Shown: in pieces, positions 54,702 to 63,182 of the stretch
Numbering within the stretch: position 1 is the first letter of the stretch
Layout of the letters: each line of letters starts with the position of its first letter
Assembly (NCBI RefSeq): GCF_016236915.1
Contig: NZ_JAEHOK010000018.1
Span: 1-64,000 of the forward strand
Source: Salegentibacter maritimus
Lineage (GTDB): Bacteria > Bacteroidota > Bacteroidia > Flavobacteriales > Flavobacteriaceae
Length of the DNA: 64,000 nucleotides
Reading direction: 5' to 3'
The notes under the pieces: generated by a model
What the model was told of the DNA's origin: nothing
The model's input: only the letters and a program-made list of their open reading frames with translations
Database searches by the model: none
Translations under genes and position numbers: made by a program

Positions 54702-57071
54702 TTAAAATGAATATCTTATTTTGGCGGTAAAGTTTCTACCGGGTTTCTGTAAGCTAAAATTGTCGTATAAGTTGGCATTTGCCAGGTTTCTTGCTTCCAG
54801 GGTAAACTGAAAGCTGTTCTTTTTCCCAAAACTGTAAGTCATGCTCAAATCGTGCGCAATTTGTTCGGGTACTTCCAGCTTTGTGCTTCCTAAGCTGGGC
54901 CAATACAAATAGAAAGAATGAACATATAACAGATTGTAGCCAAAGCTGATACTGTTATTGGAGTTAAAAGGGCTCTCTATGGTGTAGCTGGCATCAGCAT
55001 TGCCGTACAGGTAGGGTATGTTGGGAATTCTATCTCTGTAAACAATACTTTCCTGGGTTTGACCATCTTCAAACTGAGTGTTGTTTCTAAGGTTTTGATA
55101 GGTTAAATTCGCTCCCGCAGAAAATTTATTTTTATAAGAATAACGAGCTTCGGCTTCTATTCCCAGATTGCTAACATCTGCAAGGTTATCCATTACCTGA
55201 AAAACCTGATTTTTGTTGAGCCTGGGCCTTATAAAATCTTTTGCATCACGGTAAAATCCATTTGTGCTTAGATTAAGCTGGTGATATTTTTGAATTTTGA
55301 ATAGATATTGAGCACCAAGGTTATAATTATAACTTGTTTCTGGCTTTAGGCTACTGTTTCCCTGCAACAATACACCGCCATCTCCAAATAATTCGTTAGG
55401 CTGCGGTAAGCGGAAACTTTTCTCAAAAGAAGCTTTTATCTGAAAATTATCTGTAAGGAAATATGTACCGGCTGCTCCATAACCTAAACTATTAAATGTA
55501 TTCTTTTTAAAGCGGTATGCAACGCTGCCGTATTCTGAACCTTCGGGCCTGTAAGCTTCTTCAAATGTATTAACCTGGTTGTAATTCTTTAAAAAACCGG
55601 TAATGCTCCAATTTTCTTTCTCAAAGGTATAACCTAGGCCGGCCACATTTTTAGTGGTTTTTTGAGGTTGATTATAGATTTGTTCCTCTTCCGATAGCAG
55701 GTTTTCCCTCTTTCTGTTAAAACTGGTATATACATTACTAATGGCCAGTTTGTGCGTTTCATTAATGTTATAGTTAAGGTTTGCATTTGCAATACCATTA
55801 TTATTCTGAAATTTTAAATGCGTATAATTTAATTCTCCTCCCGGGCTGTCATATTCAATAAACTCCCCAAACCAATTATAACGTCGGTTTACTGTATCTA
55901 CCACTTCTTCTTTTCCGAAATTATAGTTCGCATTTAAAGTGACATCCAGGCCTTGGGTAAAGAGATCTTTTTTTTGATATTTTAAACTGGGCATTAGAAT
56001 ATTTCCCTGTCTGTGCCTATTGCCATAAACGCTAACCTGTCTGGCACCTGTTTGAATTTCATTGTAGTTTTGGCCCACTGTAAAACCAAGTAATAGCTTA
56101 TCGGCATAAGATGTATTTACAACACCTATATTTCCAATTATTATTTCGTTGTGGTAATTATCATTAAAGCGCTTAACTTCCTGGTTTGGGAAATACTCTC
56201 CGGTTTCCAAATCGGCTACATCAACATTAACAGCGTAGTTGTTATCAGAATAGTTTTGAAAGGCATTTATTCTTGCAGTGAAACCCGATTTTGCCGTGTA
56301 TATAGCATTAATGTTGCTACGATGCGTGTTAAAAGAACCATAGGAATAAGAGGCATCTAAATGATTTCCAAAGTCACTTTTTGTAACTATATTGATAGCA
56401 CCACCAAGGGCATCGGCTCCTAAACCAACAGGAACCACACCTTTGTACACTTCAATACGTTCAGCCAGGTTAATAGGGATATTGTTTAATTGAAAAGAAG
56501 AACCAAAATTCTCCATCGGGATTCCGTCAATAAAGACTTTTACCTGGTTTCCCCTAAAACCGTTCATTGAAAGTTGCATATTTGAACCTACGCCGCCACT
56601 TTCCCGAACCCGTATTCCCGAAACCCGGTCCAGGGCATGCCCAATGTCTAATGAAGTATGGTGTAGTTTTTTAGCATCTACTACATCTACATTATACGCC
56701 AGTGCCTCAATTTGTTGAAGTTTACTTTTTGCGGTAAGATTTACTTCTTCCAATTGGGTTGCTGATTCTTTTAAACGGATATCAAAAAAGTTATAAGCTG
56801 GTGTAATTATGCGTGTTTCCGGGACATAGCCAACGAATGAGATGTTGAGGTTGAGATTGCTATTATTGGAAGGTATCGCTAAAGAAAAATAACCTTGAGG
56901 ATTTGTTGTAGTCCCTTTAGAAATTTCAGAAATCCAGATGGTCACCCCAAGTAGAGGGTTTCCCTTGGTATCGGTTATTTTTCCTTCAATTTGCTGCTGC
57001 TCCTGGGCACATAAGTGGCCGCCTATAAAGAGGCATAGCAAAAAAAATCCACGCAAAGTTGTATATTGCAT
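54702..57071 (-). CDS. TonB-dependent siderophore receptor (XusA-like)
   Basis: 789 residues. A signal peptide (to HLCAQ), carboxypeptidase regulatory-like domain about 26-110 (ITDTKGNPLLGVTIWISEISKGTT), plug about 120-230 (LDIGHALDRVSGIRVRESGGVGSNMQLSMNGFRGNQVKVFIDGIPM), and a barrel ending in KIRYSF. This is the layout of iron/siderophore receptors of the phylum. First gene of a five-gene minus-strand locus. A TACATTTG element and a TTATTTA-N9-TAAATAA inverted repeat lie upstream. Confidence 0.93.
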   Translation of the reverse strand: MQYTTLRGFFLLCLFIGGHLCAQEQQQIEGKITDTKGNPLLGVTIWISEISKGTTTNPQGYFSLAIPSNNSNLNLNISFVGYVPETRIITPAYNFFDIRLKESATQLEEVNLTAKSKLQQIEALAYNVDVVDAKKLHHTSLDIGHALDRVSGIRVRESGGVGSNMQLSMNGFRGNQVKVFIDGIPMENFGSSFQLNNIPINLAERIEVYKGVVPVGLGADALGGAINIVTKSDFGNHLDASYSYGSFNTHRSNINAIYTAKSGFTARINAFQNYSDNNYAVNVDVADLETGEYFPNQEVKRFNDNYHNEIIIGNIGVVNTSYADKLLLGFTVGQNYNEIQTGARQVSVYGNRHRQGNILMPSLKYQKKDLFTQGLDVTLNANYNFGKEEVVDTVNRRYNWFGEFIEYDSPGGELNYTHLKFQNNNGIANANLNYNINETHKLAISNVYTSFNRKRENLLSEEEQIYNQPQKTTKNVAGLGYTFEKENWSITGFLKNYNQVNTFEEAYRPEGSEYGSVAYRFKKNTFNSLGYGAAGTYFLTDNFQIKASFEKSFRLPQPNELFGDGGVLLQGNSSLKPETSYNYNLGAQYLFKIQKYHQLNLSTNGFYRDAKDFIRPRLNKNQVFQVMDNLADVSNLGIEAEARYSYKNKFSAGANLTYQNLRNNTQFEDGQTQESIVYRDRIPNIPYLYGNADASYTIESPFNSNNSISFGYNLLYVHSFYLYWPSLGSTKLEVPEQIAHDLSMTYSFGKKNSFQFTLEARNLANANLYDNFSLQKPGRNFTAKIRYSF

Positions 57072-57232
57072 TGCTTTTTAATTGTAAGAGGTTAAAGAGT
57101 AATCATGGAGTCATACAGTTGCCGCTGTATGGCTCTTTTTTTTGTTTAAAATCAATACATAATTATTAAGACTGGTTCTAAACTGGAGCAAATGTAATTA
57201 TTTTTCTTAACTGGAAAAGGGAAATTCATATT

Positions 57233-57255
57233 TTATTTAAAATAAGTCTAAATAA
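57233..57255. promoter_or_regulatory. Candidate iron-regulator operator, first site
   Basis: Inverted repeat TTATTTA (57233-57239), nine bases, TAAATAA (57249-57255), between the divergent TonB receptor and DUF4198 genes. It lies just upstream of the -33 of the DUF4198 promoter and shares TCTAAATAA with the second site at 57304. Confidence 0.45.
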
Positions 57256-57258
57256 GTT

Positions 57259-57287
57259 TTGTAATTCAAAAGCTTAGCCTATGTTTG
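57259..57287 (+). promoter_or_regulatory. Promoter for the DUF4198 gene
   Basis: TTG (57259-57261), 18 bases, TATGTTTG (57280-57287): exact consensus, about 30 bases before the start codon. A GATAAT-C-ATTCTA box (57295-57307) overlaps the expected start of transcription, where a repressor would block it. Confidence 0.65.
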
Positions 57288-57317
57288 CACTATCGATAAT
57301 CATTCTAAATAATTAAA

Positions 57318-58049
57318 ATGAAAAAAATTACGATTTTAATCTTTGTACTACTGGTTCAGGCCACAGCTTCAGCTCATTATTTATGGATAGAAACAGCTGC
57401 CAGTGGTAAACTAAATAAAGAACACCTGGTGAAAATTAAGTATGGAGAATATACTTCAGGAGCAATTGAAAAACCGGGAAATGATGCTTTTAATGCAGTT
57501 AAAAATTTTAGTTTGTGGTTAATAGCTCCCAGTGGAGAGAAAAAGGAATTGAAAATAAGCATGAAGCGTGATTTCTACCAGGCGGTTTTTGTTCCCTCTG
57601 AGGAAGGAAGCTATGCCCTGGTTTTAGATAATAAGAATGTGCAGGTTTTAGATTATACAGCATATGATTTTGGAATTTTTAAACCTCAATATCATGCAAA
57701 GGCGAGGGTTACAGTAGGGAAGAACCCTGAAAAACTTGCAAAAACTAATTTTGAGGGTATTGAAATTCTAAACATAAGTAATAAGGTTGCAAGCCATAAA
57801 AGCGAAGTAAACTTAAAAGTTCTTTTTAAAGGGAAATGCTTAAAAGAACAGGAAGTGATAATTTATATTAGCGACCAGTGGTCGAAGAAACTTACCACCG
57901 ATAAAAACGGAGAGGTGAGTTTTAAACTCCCATGGGATGATACGCTATATACCATAGAAACCACCCATAATGAAGATATCACAGGAACATTCGATGGAAA
58001 AGATTATGATTTTATATGGCATTGCGCTACATACGCCATTGCCCTGTAA
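57318..58049 (+). CDS. DUF4198 periplasmic protein
   Basis: 243 residues, signal peptide ending ASAH with the typical early HYLW motif. Two beta domains: KIKYGEYTSG...NFSLWLIAPSGEKKEL, and AHY/HAKARVTVGKNPE...VNLKVLFKGKCLKEQEVIIYISDQWSKKLTTDKNGEVSFKLPWD. DUF4198 proteins are often found with TonB receptors for metals and may bind the metal or a chelate. Divergent from the XusA-like gene with shared operators, so probably iron controlled. Confidence 0.85.
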   Translation: MKKITILIFVLLVQATASAHYLWIETAASGKLNKEHLVKIKYGEYTSGAIEKPGNDAFNAVKNFSLWLIAPSGEKKELKISMKRDFYQAVFVPSEEGSYALVLDNKNVQVLDYTAYDFGIFKPQYHAKARVTVGKNPEKLAKTNFEGIEILNISNKVASHKSEVNLKVLFKGKCLKEQEVIIYISDQWSKKLTTDKNGEVSFKLPWDDTLYTIETTHNEDITGTFDGKDYDFIWHCATYAIAL

Positions 58050-58081
58050 TTACCTTGTGTTTTAGTTTTGAGTTTTGAAAG

Positions 58082-58107
58082 TCCCTGCCTTGTGCAGGGA
58101 TTTTTGT
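58082..58107 (+). terminator. Rho-independent terminator
   Basis: TCCCTGC (58082-58088) / GCAGGGA (58094-58100), 5-base loop, then TTTTTGTT. It ends the DUF4198 gene. Confidence 0.85.
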
Positions 58108-58287
58108 TGTATGGAATTCTACTTTTTAGGGTTTTAATGGATAAGGAATAAAATGTTTAGAATAACAATAATAAGTTGTGAGTTGTGGTTGTCGGCTGAA
58201 TGCATTTAAGCTTTTTTTATCTCAATTTATTGTCCATGCCAATGCGGTAATTCCTGCTTTCCAAAAACTTAAACTAAATACCTTATT
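58108..58287. other. Short gene-free stretch
   Basis: About 180 bases between convergent transcripts; nothing recognised. Confidence 0.4.
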
Positions 58288-58953
58288 TTAAATCAATTTA
58301 AGGTCTTTCATAATCCCAACAAGATGTGGATTGGTCTCTGCACCAAACTCGTCGCGTAACTCTTTTAAGCGTTTTTCTATGGCACTCTTACTGTTAGGCT
58401 TTATGTTTTTTTCTTTCAATACTTTTTCTATTTTATCCTGAGTGTAACCTTTAGAAAGGAATTCAACAATACTAATTTCAAAAGTATTAAGGCTAATGAG
58501 GTTGTTTTGTGATAATGCTTTTTCAATGGAGGGTGAATTATAGGTTAACCCCTTATTTAAAGCTAGAATTGCCTGTTTTAAATATTTAATTCCATGGCGG
58601 TCTTTACACACGTATGCATCTATATTCCCTGAAGCCCAGAGGTTTTTTACGATTTGCGGATGATCTTCAATAGAATGTACAATCACTTTTAGGTTTGGGT
58701 TTTCATTTTTTAATTTAGAAATAAGTTCCTCCCCAGAGGTGATTTTTTCTTCTCTATAGTCCTGCTTAAAGGAAAGATCGCAGATAAGCAAATCGTATGG
58801 ATTGTTATTAAGCAGTTCTTTTTTAGCCATTAACCAGGCCTGGTCGCAATATTGTGAATGAGCTACATTGGTTATTCCGAGATCATTTAAAAGTATGGCC
58901 ACAGCTTGATTAATACTGTCTATATCTTCCGCAACAAGGACTTTTTTAAGCAT
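58288..58953 (-). CDS. Response regulator, two-component
   Basis: 221 residues. Receiver domain about 1-135: KKVLVAEDIDSINQAV with acidic pocket, phospho-acceptor D in YDLLICDLSFKQDY, and K in DAYVCKDRHGI. The C-terminal part (NLISLNTFEISIVEFLSKGYTQDKIEKVL...SKSAIEKRLKELRDEF) looks like a helix-turn-helix of the LuxR/NarL kind, diverged from it. It starts 7 bases after the kinase gene and is its likely partner. Confidence 0.87.
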   Translation of the reverse strand: MLKKVLVAEDIDSINQAVAILLNDLGITNVAHSQYCDQAWLMAKKELLNNNPYDLLICDLSFKQDYREEKITSGEELISKLKNENPNLKVIVHSIEDHPQIVKNLWASGNIDAYVCKDRHGIKYLKQAILALNKGLTYNSPSIEKALSQNNLISLNTFEISIVEFLSKGYTQDKIEKVLKEKNIKPNSKSAIEKRLKELRDEFGAETNPHLVGIMKDLKLI

Positions 58954-58960
58954 AATTTTC

Positions 58961-60877
58961 TTATAATGGAATAGCGATTAAAATTTTTAAGCCTTTTCCT
59001 TTTTCTGTTTCAAAAGTAAGTGTTCCATTTATAGAAAAAATACGGTTTTCCACATTTTGAAGTCCATTTCCATTTTTAATAGCCTCTTTTGCCGTGCCTA
59101 TACCATTATCAGAATAATGGATTTTTAAATATCGGTTTTCTTCATTGAAAACCAACGCCACTAAGGATGCCTTACTGTGTTTTTTCATATTTACCATAAA
59201 CTCCTGCAAGACTCTATAGATCACTAATTTTTTTTCGCGATTTATAGTGCTCCAGGGAATATTATTTTCTCCACTTATAATCAAACGGATATTAGCCGGG
59301 CAAATATTGGAAAGTAAAGCCACTAATTGTTTTAAATACCCTGATCCTGTATCAATCTTACTATTTTCTCTTGAAATATCCCGGGTACGGCTATAGATAC
59401 TTTCCAGCTTATCTATTATTTTTGTAGGAACTACCGCTTCAAGGCCGCTCATTATATTATAGATGTCGTTCGCTAGTTCGTCGTGAATCTTTTTTGATAT
59501 TCTGGTTTCAGTATTATAGATTTCTATTATTTTCTCCTTTTTATGTTTTTGTCTGTTATAATAAAAAATGAAAATTGCTAAGGCTATGGTAAGCATAGCG
59601 ACAAACATCAAAATATAATTCCGGGTTTTAATCTTCTGGTTTTCTATGGTTTGTAGTGCTGCGGAAGCTTTCAGGCTGGATATCTCCTGTTGCTTGCGCT
59701 CTTCATCAAATTTTATTTTGGCAAAAGTGTTTTTCGCCCGTAAGTTTGTTTTTTTTAGACTATCGCTAAGGTGAATATATGCGGAAACATAACTTGTGTC
59801 GCTGGGGCTAAGAGCCAATAATTGTTTCAAGGCGTCTACTTGGGAGTGTAAGCTTGTATTAGTTTCACCGGTTTCAAGCCAATTTTTTGCATAATCGATA
59901 GCTTTGATCTTGTTACGATTTTTATAGAACTCTGATAAATGAAAATAGCTCGTTGTTAAACCACTTTTGTCATTGTATGCTTTTCGCCACTGTAGCGCTT
60001 GTTGTAATTCTAAAGAAACATCTAAATGCTTATTCCGCAACCATTTTGTAAAAGCGAGATTATCCAGATTTCGTGCACGCGACCTGTAATCATCTTGGGG
60101 AACCTCTGAATAAATTTTCTGGAAAATCGAAATAGCTTTTTTATATTTTTTTTGATCCTGATAGACCAGGCCTATATTATTTTGATAAATTAAACTATCC
60201 TCTAAGTTTTTTGAATATCGAAGTGCATTTTTATATTCGTTTAAGGCATCATTGTAAAAGCCCTGGTTGCGATATGCGATTGCTATAATATTATGAGCAC
60301 TGCTTAAATACTGCCGATCTTTTTCCCTATTAAGATAGCGCAAAGCTTCAATAGCTGATTCCTGGCTTCCCGTATAATCCTGCATTCTACTTTGGGCTAT
60401 TGCCATTTCCAGGCTTCTACGTGCAGCTTTTGTGCTATCCCCTATTTGAAGGTAGTGTTTACGTGATTCAAAAGCATTTTTAAAAACTGCTTCCTGATTA
60501 TCTAAATAGCGATGTATAACTGCTTTTCTGTAAAATGCAAGTGCAATCCAGTTTGTATCTTTCCTGAATGTTGCCAGGCGTTCAAGGCTATCTGCGAAAA
60601 AAAGCGCACTATCAAATTCCTCTAAACGATTATGATAATATATTTTATAGTCTAAAAGCAGTGGGTAAAGGCTGTCCTTTTTATTGTGAAGCTTAGATAA
60701 TGATTGATTTAAATTTTGAATCTTGGCACTTATTTTCTCTTCATTTATAGCCCGTTCAAAAAAATAATAAGCTGAATCATTTTCAATACCCATATCCAAC
60801 TTATCCTGCATTTTATTTCTACAAGCGCTAGATAAAACCAGGAACAGGAGACAAAAGATTAGAGGGGGCAATTTCAT
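58961..60877 (-). CDS. TPR sensor histidine kinase, NarX/LiaS-type (HisKA_3)
   Basis: 638 residues. A lipoprotein-type signal (LVLSSACRNK) or uncleaved leader, about eight TPR repeats in the periplasm (residues about 60-370), one membrane helix (YILMFVAMLTIALAIFIFYY), then HisKA_3-type dimer region ISKKIHDELANDIYNIMSGLEA with the phospho-His, and HATPase region (YRVLQEFMVNMKKHSKASLV, DNGIGTAKEA). A strong terminator sits only about 8 bases before its ATG, see finding. Cotranscribed with the response regulator. Confidence 0.9.
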   Translation of the reverse strand: MKLPPLIFCLLFLVLSSACRNKMQDKLDMGIENDSAYYFFERAINEEKISAKIQNLNQSLSKLHNKKDSLYPLLLDYKIYYHNRLEEFDSALFFADSLERLATFRKDTNWIALAFYRKAVIHRYLDNQEAVFKNAFESRKHYLQIGDSTKAARRSLEMAIAQSRMQDYTGSQESAIEALRYLNREKDRQYLSSAHNIIAIAYRNQGFYNDALNEYKNALRYSKNLEDSLIYQNNIGLVYQDQKKYKKAISIFQKIYSEVPQDDYRSRARNLDNLAFTKWLRNKHLDVSLELQQALQWRKAYNDKSGLTTSYFHLSEFYKNRNKIKAIDYAKNWLETGETNTSLHSQVDALKQLLALSPSDTSYVSAYIHLSDSLKKTNLRAKNTFAKIKFDEERKQQEISSLKASAALQTIENQKIKTRNYILMFVAMLTIALAIFIFYYNRQKHKKEKIIEIYNTETRISKKIHDELANDIYNIMSGLEAVVPTKIIDKLESIYSRTRDISRENSKIDTGSGYLKQLVALLSNICPANIRLIISGENNIPWSTINREKKLVIYRVLQEFMVNMKKHSKASLVALVFNEENRYLKIHYSDNGIGTAKEAIKNGNGLQNVENRIFSINGTLTFETEKGKGLKILIAIPL

Positions 60878-60884
60878 AAGGCGA

Positions 60885-60911
60885 AAATAAAAAAAGCCGC
60901 TCTAAAGCGGC
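60885..60911 (-). terminator. Terminator directly before the histidine kinase start
   Basis: On the minus strand GCCGC (60911-60907), six bases, GCGGC (60900-60896), then seven Ts (60895 down). The T-run ends about 10 bases before the ATG of the kinase. It could end an upstream RNA or serve as an attenuator. Confidence 0.75.
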
Positions 60912-61114
60912 CTTTTAATTATACATAAATAAAATTTAATCACCTCCGGGCTTCTCTATTTAAGTGTCTTAGCTTTAAAGTATTTCTTTATTAACTATGT
61001 AAGCATTATCTTTTTTTGTGATTATGCTGCAGTGATTTTCATTTATATTTTAGTAGATAAATCTTTTAATTCGATAATCGATATTTTATGCTCTGGGACT
61101 TGTCTCAAAATAAA
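60912..61114. other. 200 bases between two terminators
   Basis: No reading frame longer than a few codons on the minus strand. It holds a CTCGAT palindrome copy (61064-61086) and a GGAGGTGATT stretch (minus, about 60950-60941) complementary to the 3' end of 16S rRNA. It could make a small RNA. Confidence 0.4.
61064..61086 (+). repeat. CTCGAT palindrome family, copy C (diverged)
   Basis: TTTTAATTCGAT, AA, TCGATATTT. The palindromic core TTCGATAATCGA is intact; the outer bases differ from copies A and B. It lies about 190 bases upstream of the histidine kinase start. Confidence 0.4.
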
Positions 61115-61150
61115 AAACCCCGTAAACATTGAGTTTTACGGGGTTTTGGT
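61115..61150. terminator. Bidirectional rho-independent terminator
   Basis: ACCCCGTAAA / TTTACGGGGT stem (61117-61146 region) with flanking A and T runs, 7-10 base loop. Works in both directions. Confidence 0.85.
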
Positions 61151-61493
61151 TTTGTTTGAAGTCTTAACAGTACTCGAGGCGGGAGTGCTTTAAATCTCTT
61201 GTATCCTGCATTTATAATGGGTTTCGGTTAGATCATTTTGGAGTGTCTCCGAATTAGACACCTTTAACTTAATATTAACAAAAACATAGCTAGAGAGTAA
61301 GTGATAATCATATTGAAAAGTTAAAGGTATTTAGCATTTTTTAAGCTTATTGAGTAAATTAACTATGTCTTGAAAAATTCGTTAAATTCTATCTTTTTGT
61401 CATACGTTGGTGTTTTTATGTTTTATTGTTTTAGGAGAGACTGCAATAACAGTAATTAATAGCTAAGCTTAAAATAGTAAAAAAGGCCGTTTT
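61151..61493. other. Gene-free stretch with hairpin
   Basis: Contains GTGTCT (61243-61248) / AGACAC (61256-61261), preceded by TTTTGGA and followed by CTTTAA, which could be the end of a lost mobile element. Otherwise nothing recognised. Confidence 0.4.
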
Positions 61494-61817
61494 TTATTTG
61501 TAAATACTTGTTGTTCCGTTACAAGTCCAAAGAGTTTCACCATTATCGTAAGCATTAAATGTATTAGTTCCGGTGAAATTTCCATCAGTTTCTGAATAGA
61601 TATAGCTTCCAATAAATTCTCGTGTACTACCTGACGGTAAAGTATAATTTGTCTCAAGTGTTAACTCATTTCCGTTTAATTCATAGTAAGAACTTGTTAA
61701 GTGTCCAGGATCAGTGAAATTAACTGTATTATCTGTTAAAAACCTAAACTAATATGCATCTCCTTCTCCTAAATCAAATCCATTTGAGCATACTTCTCCG
61801 TGTCTTTGGAAATTTCA
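61494..61817 (-). pseudogene. Remnant of a secreted beta-rich protein gene
   Basis: The minus strand reads a single coherent frame ending in WTCNGTTSIYK and a stop at 61496-61494. It is interrupted by an in-frame TAG (61751-61749) after CSNGFDLGEGDAY, and upstream the frame is lost at the edge of the IS110 remnant. The sequence (FTDPGHLTSSYYELNGNEL...EFIGSYIYSETDG) has an alternating-strand, Cys-pair character like lipocalin-type or similar exported proteins. Family not recognised. The 62-codon frame at 61469-61657 is a shadow of this remnant. Confidence 0.65.
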
Positions 61818-61828
61818 AGTGTTTTTAA

Positions 61829-62407
61829 GGATTTTTTCTTCTAGACTCATTGTTTCGAGGTTATCATCGTTTGAAGAACAAACTGCATGGGGAGAAAGTG
61901 CTGGGCAAGCCTTCTAAAACGGTCTATCATTCCCTTAATCGAGCTTTAAAGAGTGTTCAGGTAGAGATCAAAGTACTAGAGACCCGACTCACTGAACTAG
62001 TAAAAGAGGAGCAACAACAACAGCTCACTTTACTAAAAAGCATTCCTGGAATGGGGAATAAAACAGCTATTATGTTACTGGTTTTGACGGATGGTTTTTC
62101 CAACTTTGAAACTGCCCGGCAGGTATGTTGCTACACGGGAATCACACCAACCATACGGGAATCTGGGAAAAGTGTGAAAGGTAAAAGTAGGATCAGCAAG
62201 GTAGGTAACTCCAAGCTCCGGAACCTGTTATTCATGTGTAGTTTTACAGCCTGTAAACACAGGGATATCTATGAACGAATAATCGCCAAGGGAAAGAGCA
62301 AGAAACTGGCATTGATTGCAGTCTGTAATAAACTTCCTAAACAAGCTTTTGCGATCGCGAAATCAGGCCTGCCTTATGATGAAAATTTTGTATCAAAAAT
62401 GGGATAG
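61829..62407 (+). pseudogene. 5'-truncated IS110-family transposase
   Basis: Encodes only the C-terminal half: a coiled-coil-like LKNKLHGEKV...LETRLTELVKE, then the transposase_20 domain LLKSIPGMGNKTAIMLL...FSNFETARQVCCYTGITPTIRESGKSVKGKSRISKVGNSKLRNLLFM. The N-terminal DEDD/RuvC-like domain (about 150 residues) is missing and the frame opens at 61829 after a stop, so it is inactive. It abuts the pseudogene at 61494, which may have been broken by its arrival. Element ends not identified. Confidence 0.85.
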
Positions 62408-62445
62408 TTTACTTGGAAGTTAGCTCAGTTCTTTATTAGCAACTT

Positions 62446-63003
62446 TTATTTTTTTACGATATGTCCATTTCTATAGTTTATAACATCAAGCAGTTTTCCA
62501 TCTATATCATAAAGTTTCATTGAACCATTTCCATTTTTCAAAGTTCCTTTATCCAATTCGTTTCCAGATCCATCATAGCTGAAAATTATCTCTTTTAAAC
62601 TTCCGTTTTCCCATAATCTTTCCGTAAATGGATTTCCATTTTCGTGATACCACTGCCATTTTCCAATTCTCTTTCCCTTTACTAATACCCCAATTCCTTG
62701 TCTATTACCATTTGGATGGAAAAAAATCCATTTACCGTCTTGTTTTCCATCTTTAAATTTTCCAATTTGTCTTATCTGACCGTTTTTATAATAATATTTC
62801 CATTCTCCATTTTCTTCTCCTTTGTGAAAATTTCCTACTCCTTTCAATTCTCCAGATTCGTAGTATGTTTTCCATTTTCCACTTTTTCTATTATCTGATA
62901 TATTACCTTTTTCTTTCAGATTTCCATTGAAATAATATTCTTTATGAACTGAACAGGAAATAAAAATTAAGGAAAGGAAGAAGAGTTTAATTATTTTATT
63001 CAT
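62446..63003 (-). CDS. MORN-repeat lipoprotein (YwqK-like)
   Basis: 185 residues with lipobox FISCSVHKE (Cys near 17). Five to six MORN_2 repeats of about 23 residues: YYFNGNLKEKGNISDNRKSG, YYESGELKGVGNFHKGEENG, YYKNGQIRQIGKFKDGKQDG, FHPNGNRQGIGVLVKGKRIG, WYHENGNPFTERLWENG. Called toxin-antitoxin YwqK-family antitoxin in annotation, but the role is unproven. No toxin-like gene is next to it. Exported, probably outer-membrane anchored. Confidence 0.83.
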   Translation of the reverse strand: MNKIIKLFFLSLIFISCSVHKEYYFNGNLKEKGNISDNRKSGKWKTYYESGELKGVGNFHKGEENGEWKYYYKNGQIRQIGKFKDGKQDGKWIFFHPNGNRQGIGVLVKGKRIGKWQWYHENGNPFTERLWENGSLKEIIFSYDGSGNELDKGTLKNGNGSMKLYDIDGKLLDVINYRNGHIVKK

Positions 63004-63039
63004 CTCTTATATTTACTGATTTCGCTTAAAAATAATTGT

Positions 63040-63173
63040 TGCTAACAGTTTCGCTTATCGCAAGTGTGCGGAATTTAGCACACGGAGTTGTCGGTTTATT
63101 GTTTTGTTCTTTAGAGTTCTAATTTATCGATTTTGTTCGAGTACCGCATATTTGCGATGAAGCGGTGTTGTGC
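63040..63173. repeat. Long imperfect palindrome between accessory genes
   Basis: Left arm TGCTAACAGTTTCGCTTATCGCAA-type (63040-63063) against right arm TTGCGAT-g-AAGCGGTGTTGTGCA (63152-63173), paired with one bulge over TTGCGAT/ATCGCAA and AAGCG/CGCTT, plus TGTT.GCA at the ends. Just inside the left arm is a second hairpin GTGTGC (63064-63069) / GCACAC (63078-63083). About 134 bases in all. Confidence 0.6.
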
Positions 63174-63182
63174 ATAGTTTTT

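Noticed and set aside
61243-61261. GTGTCT/AGACAC hairpin as an insertion sequence end
   Set aside because: No matching partner end or target duplication was found, and IS110 elements usually lack terminal inverted repeats.
63040-63173. True integron attC site
   Set aside because: Only the general shape agrees; the required core sequences are not met and no integrase gene is in the window.
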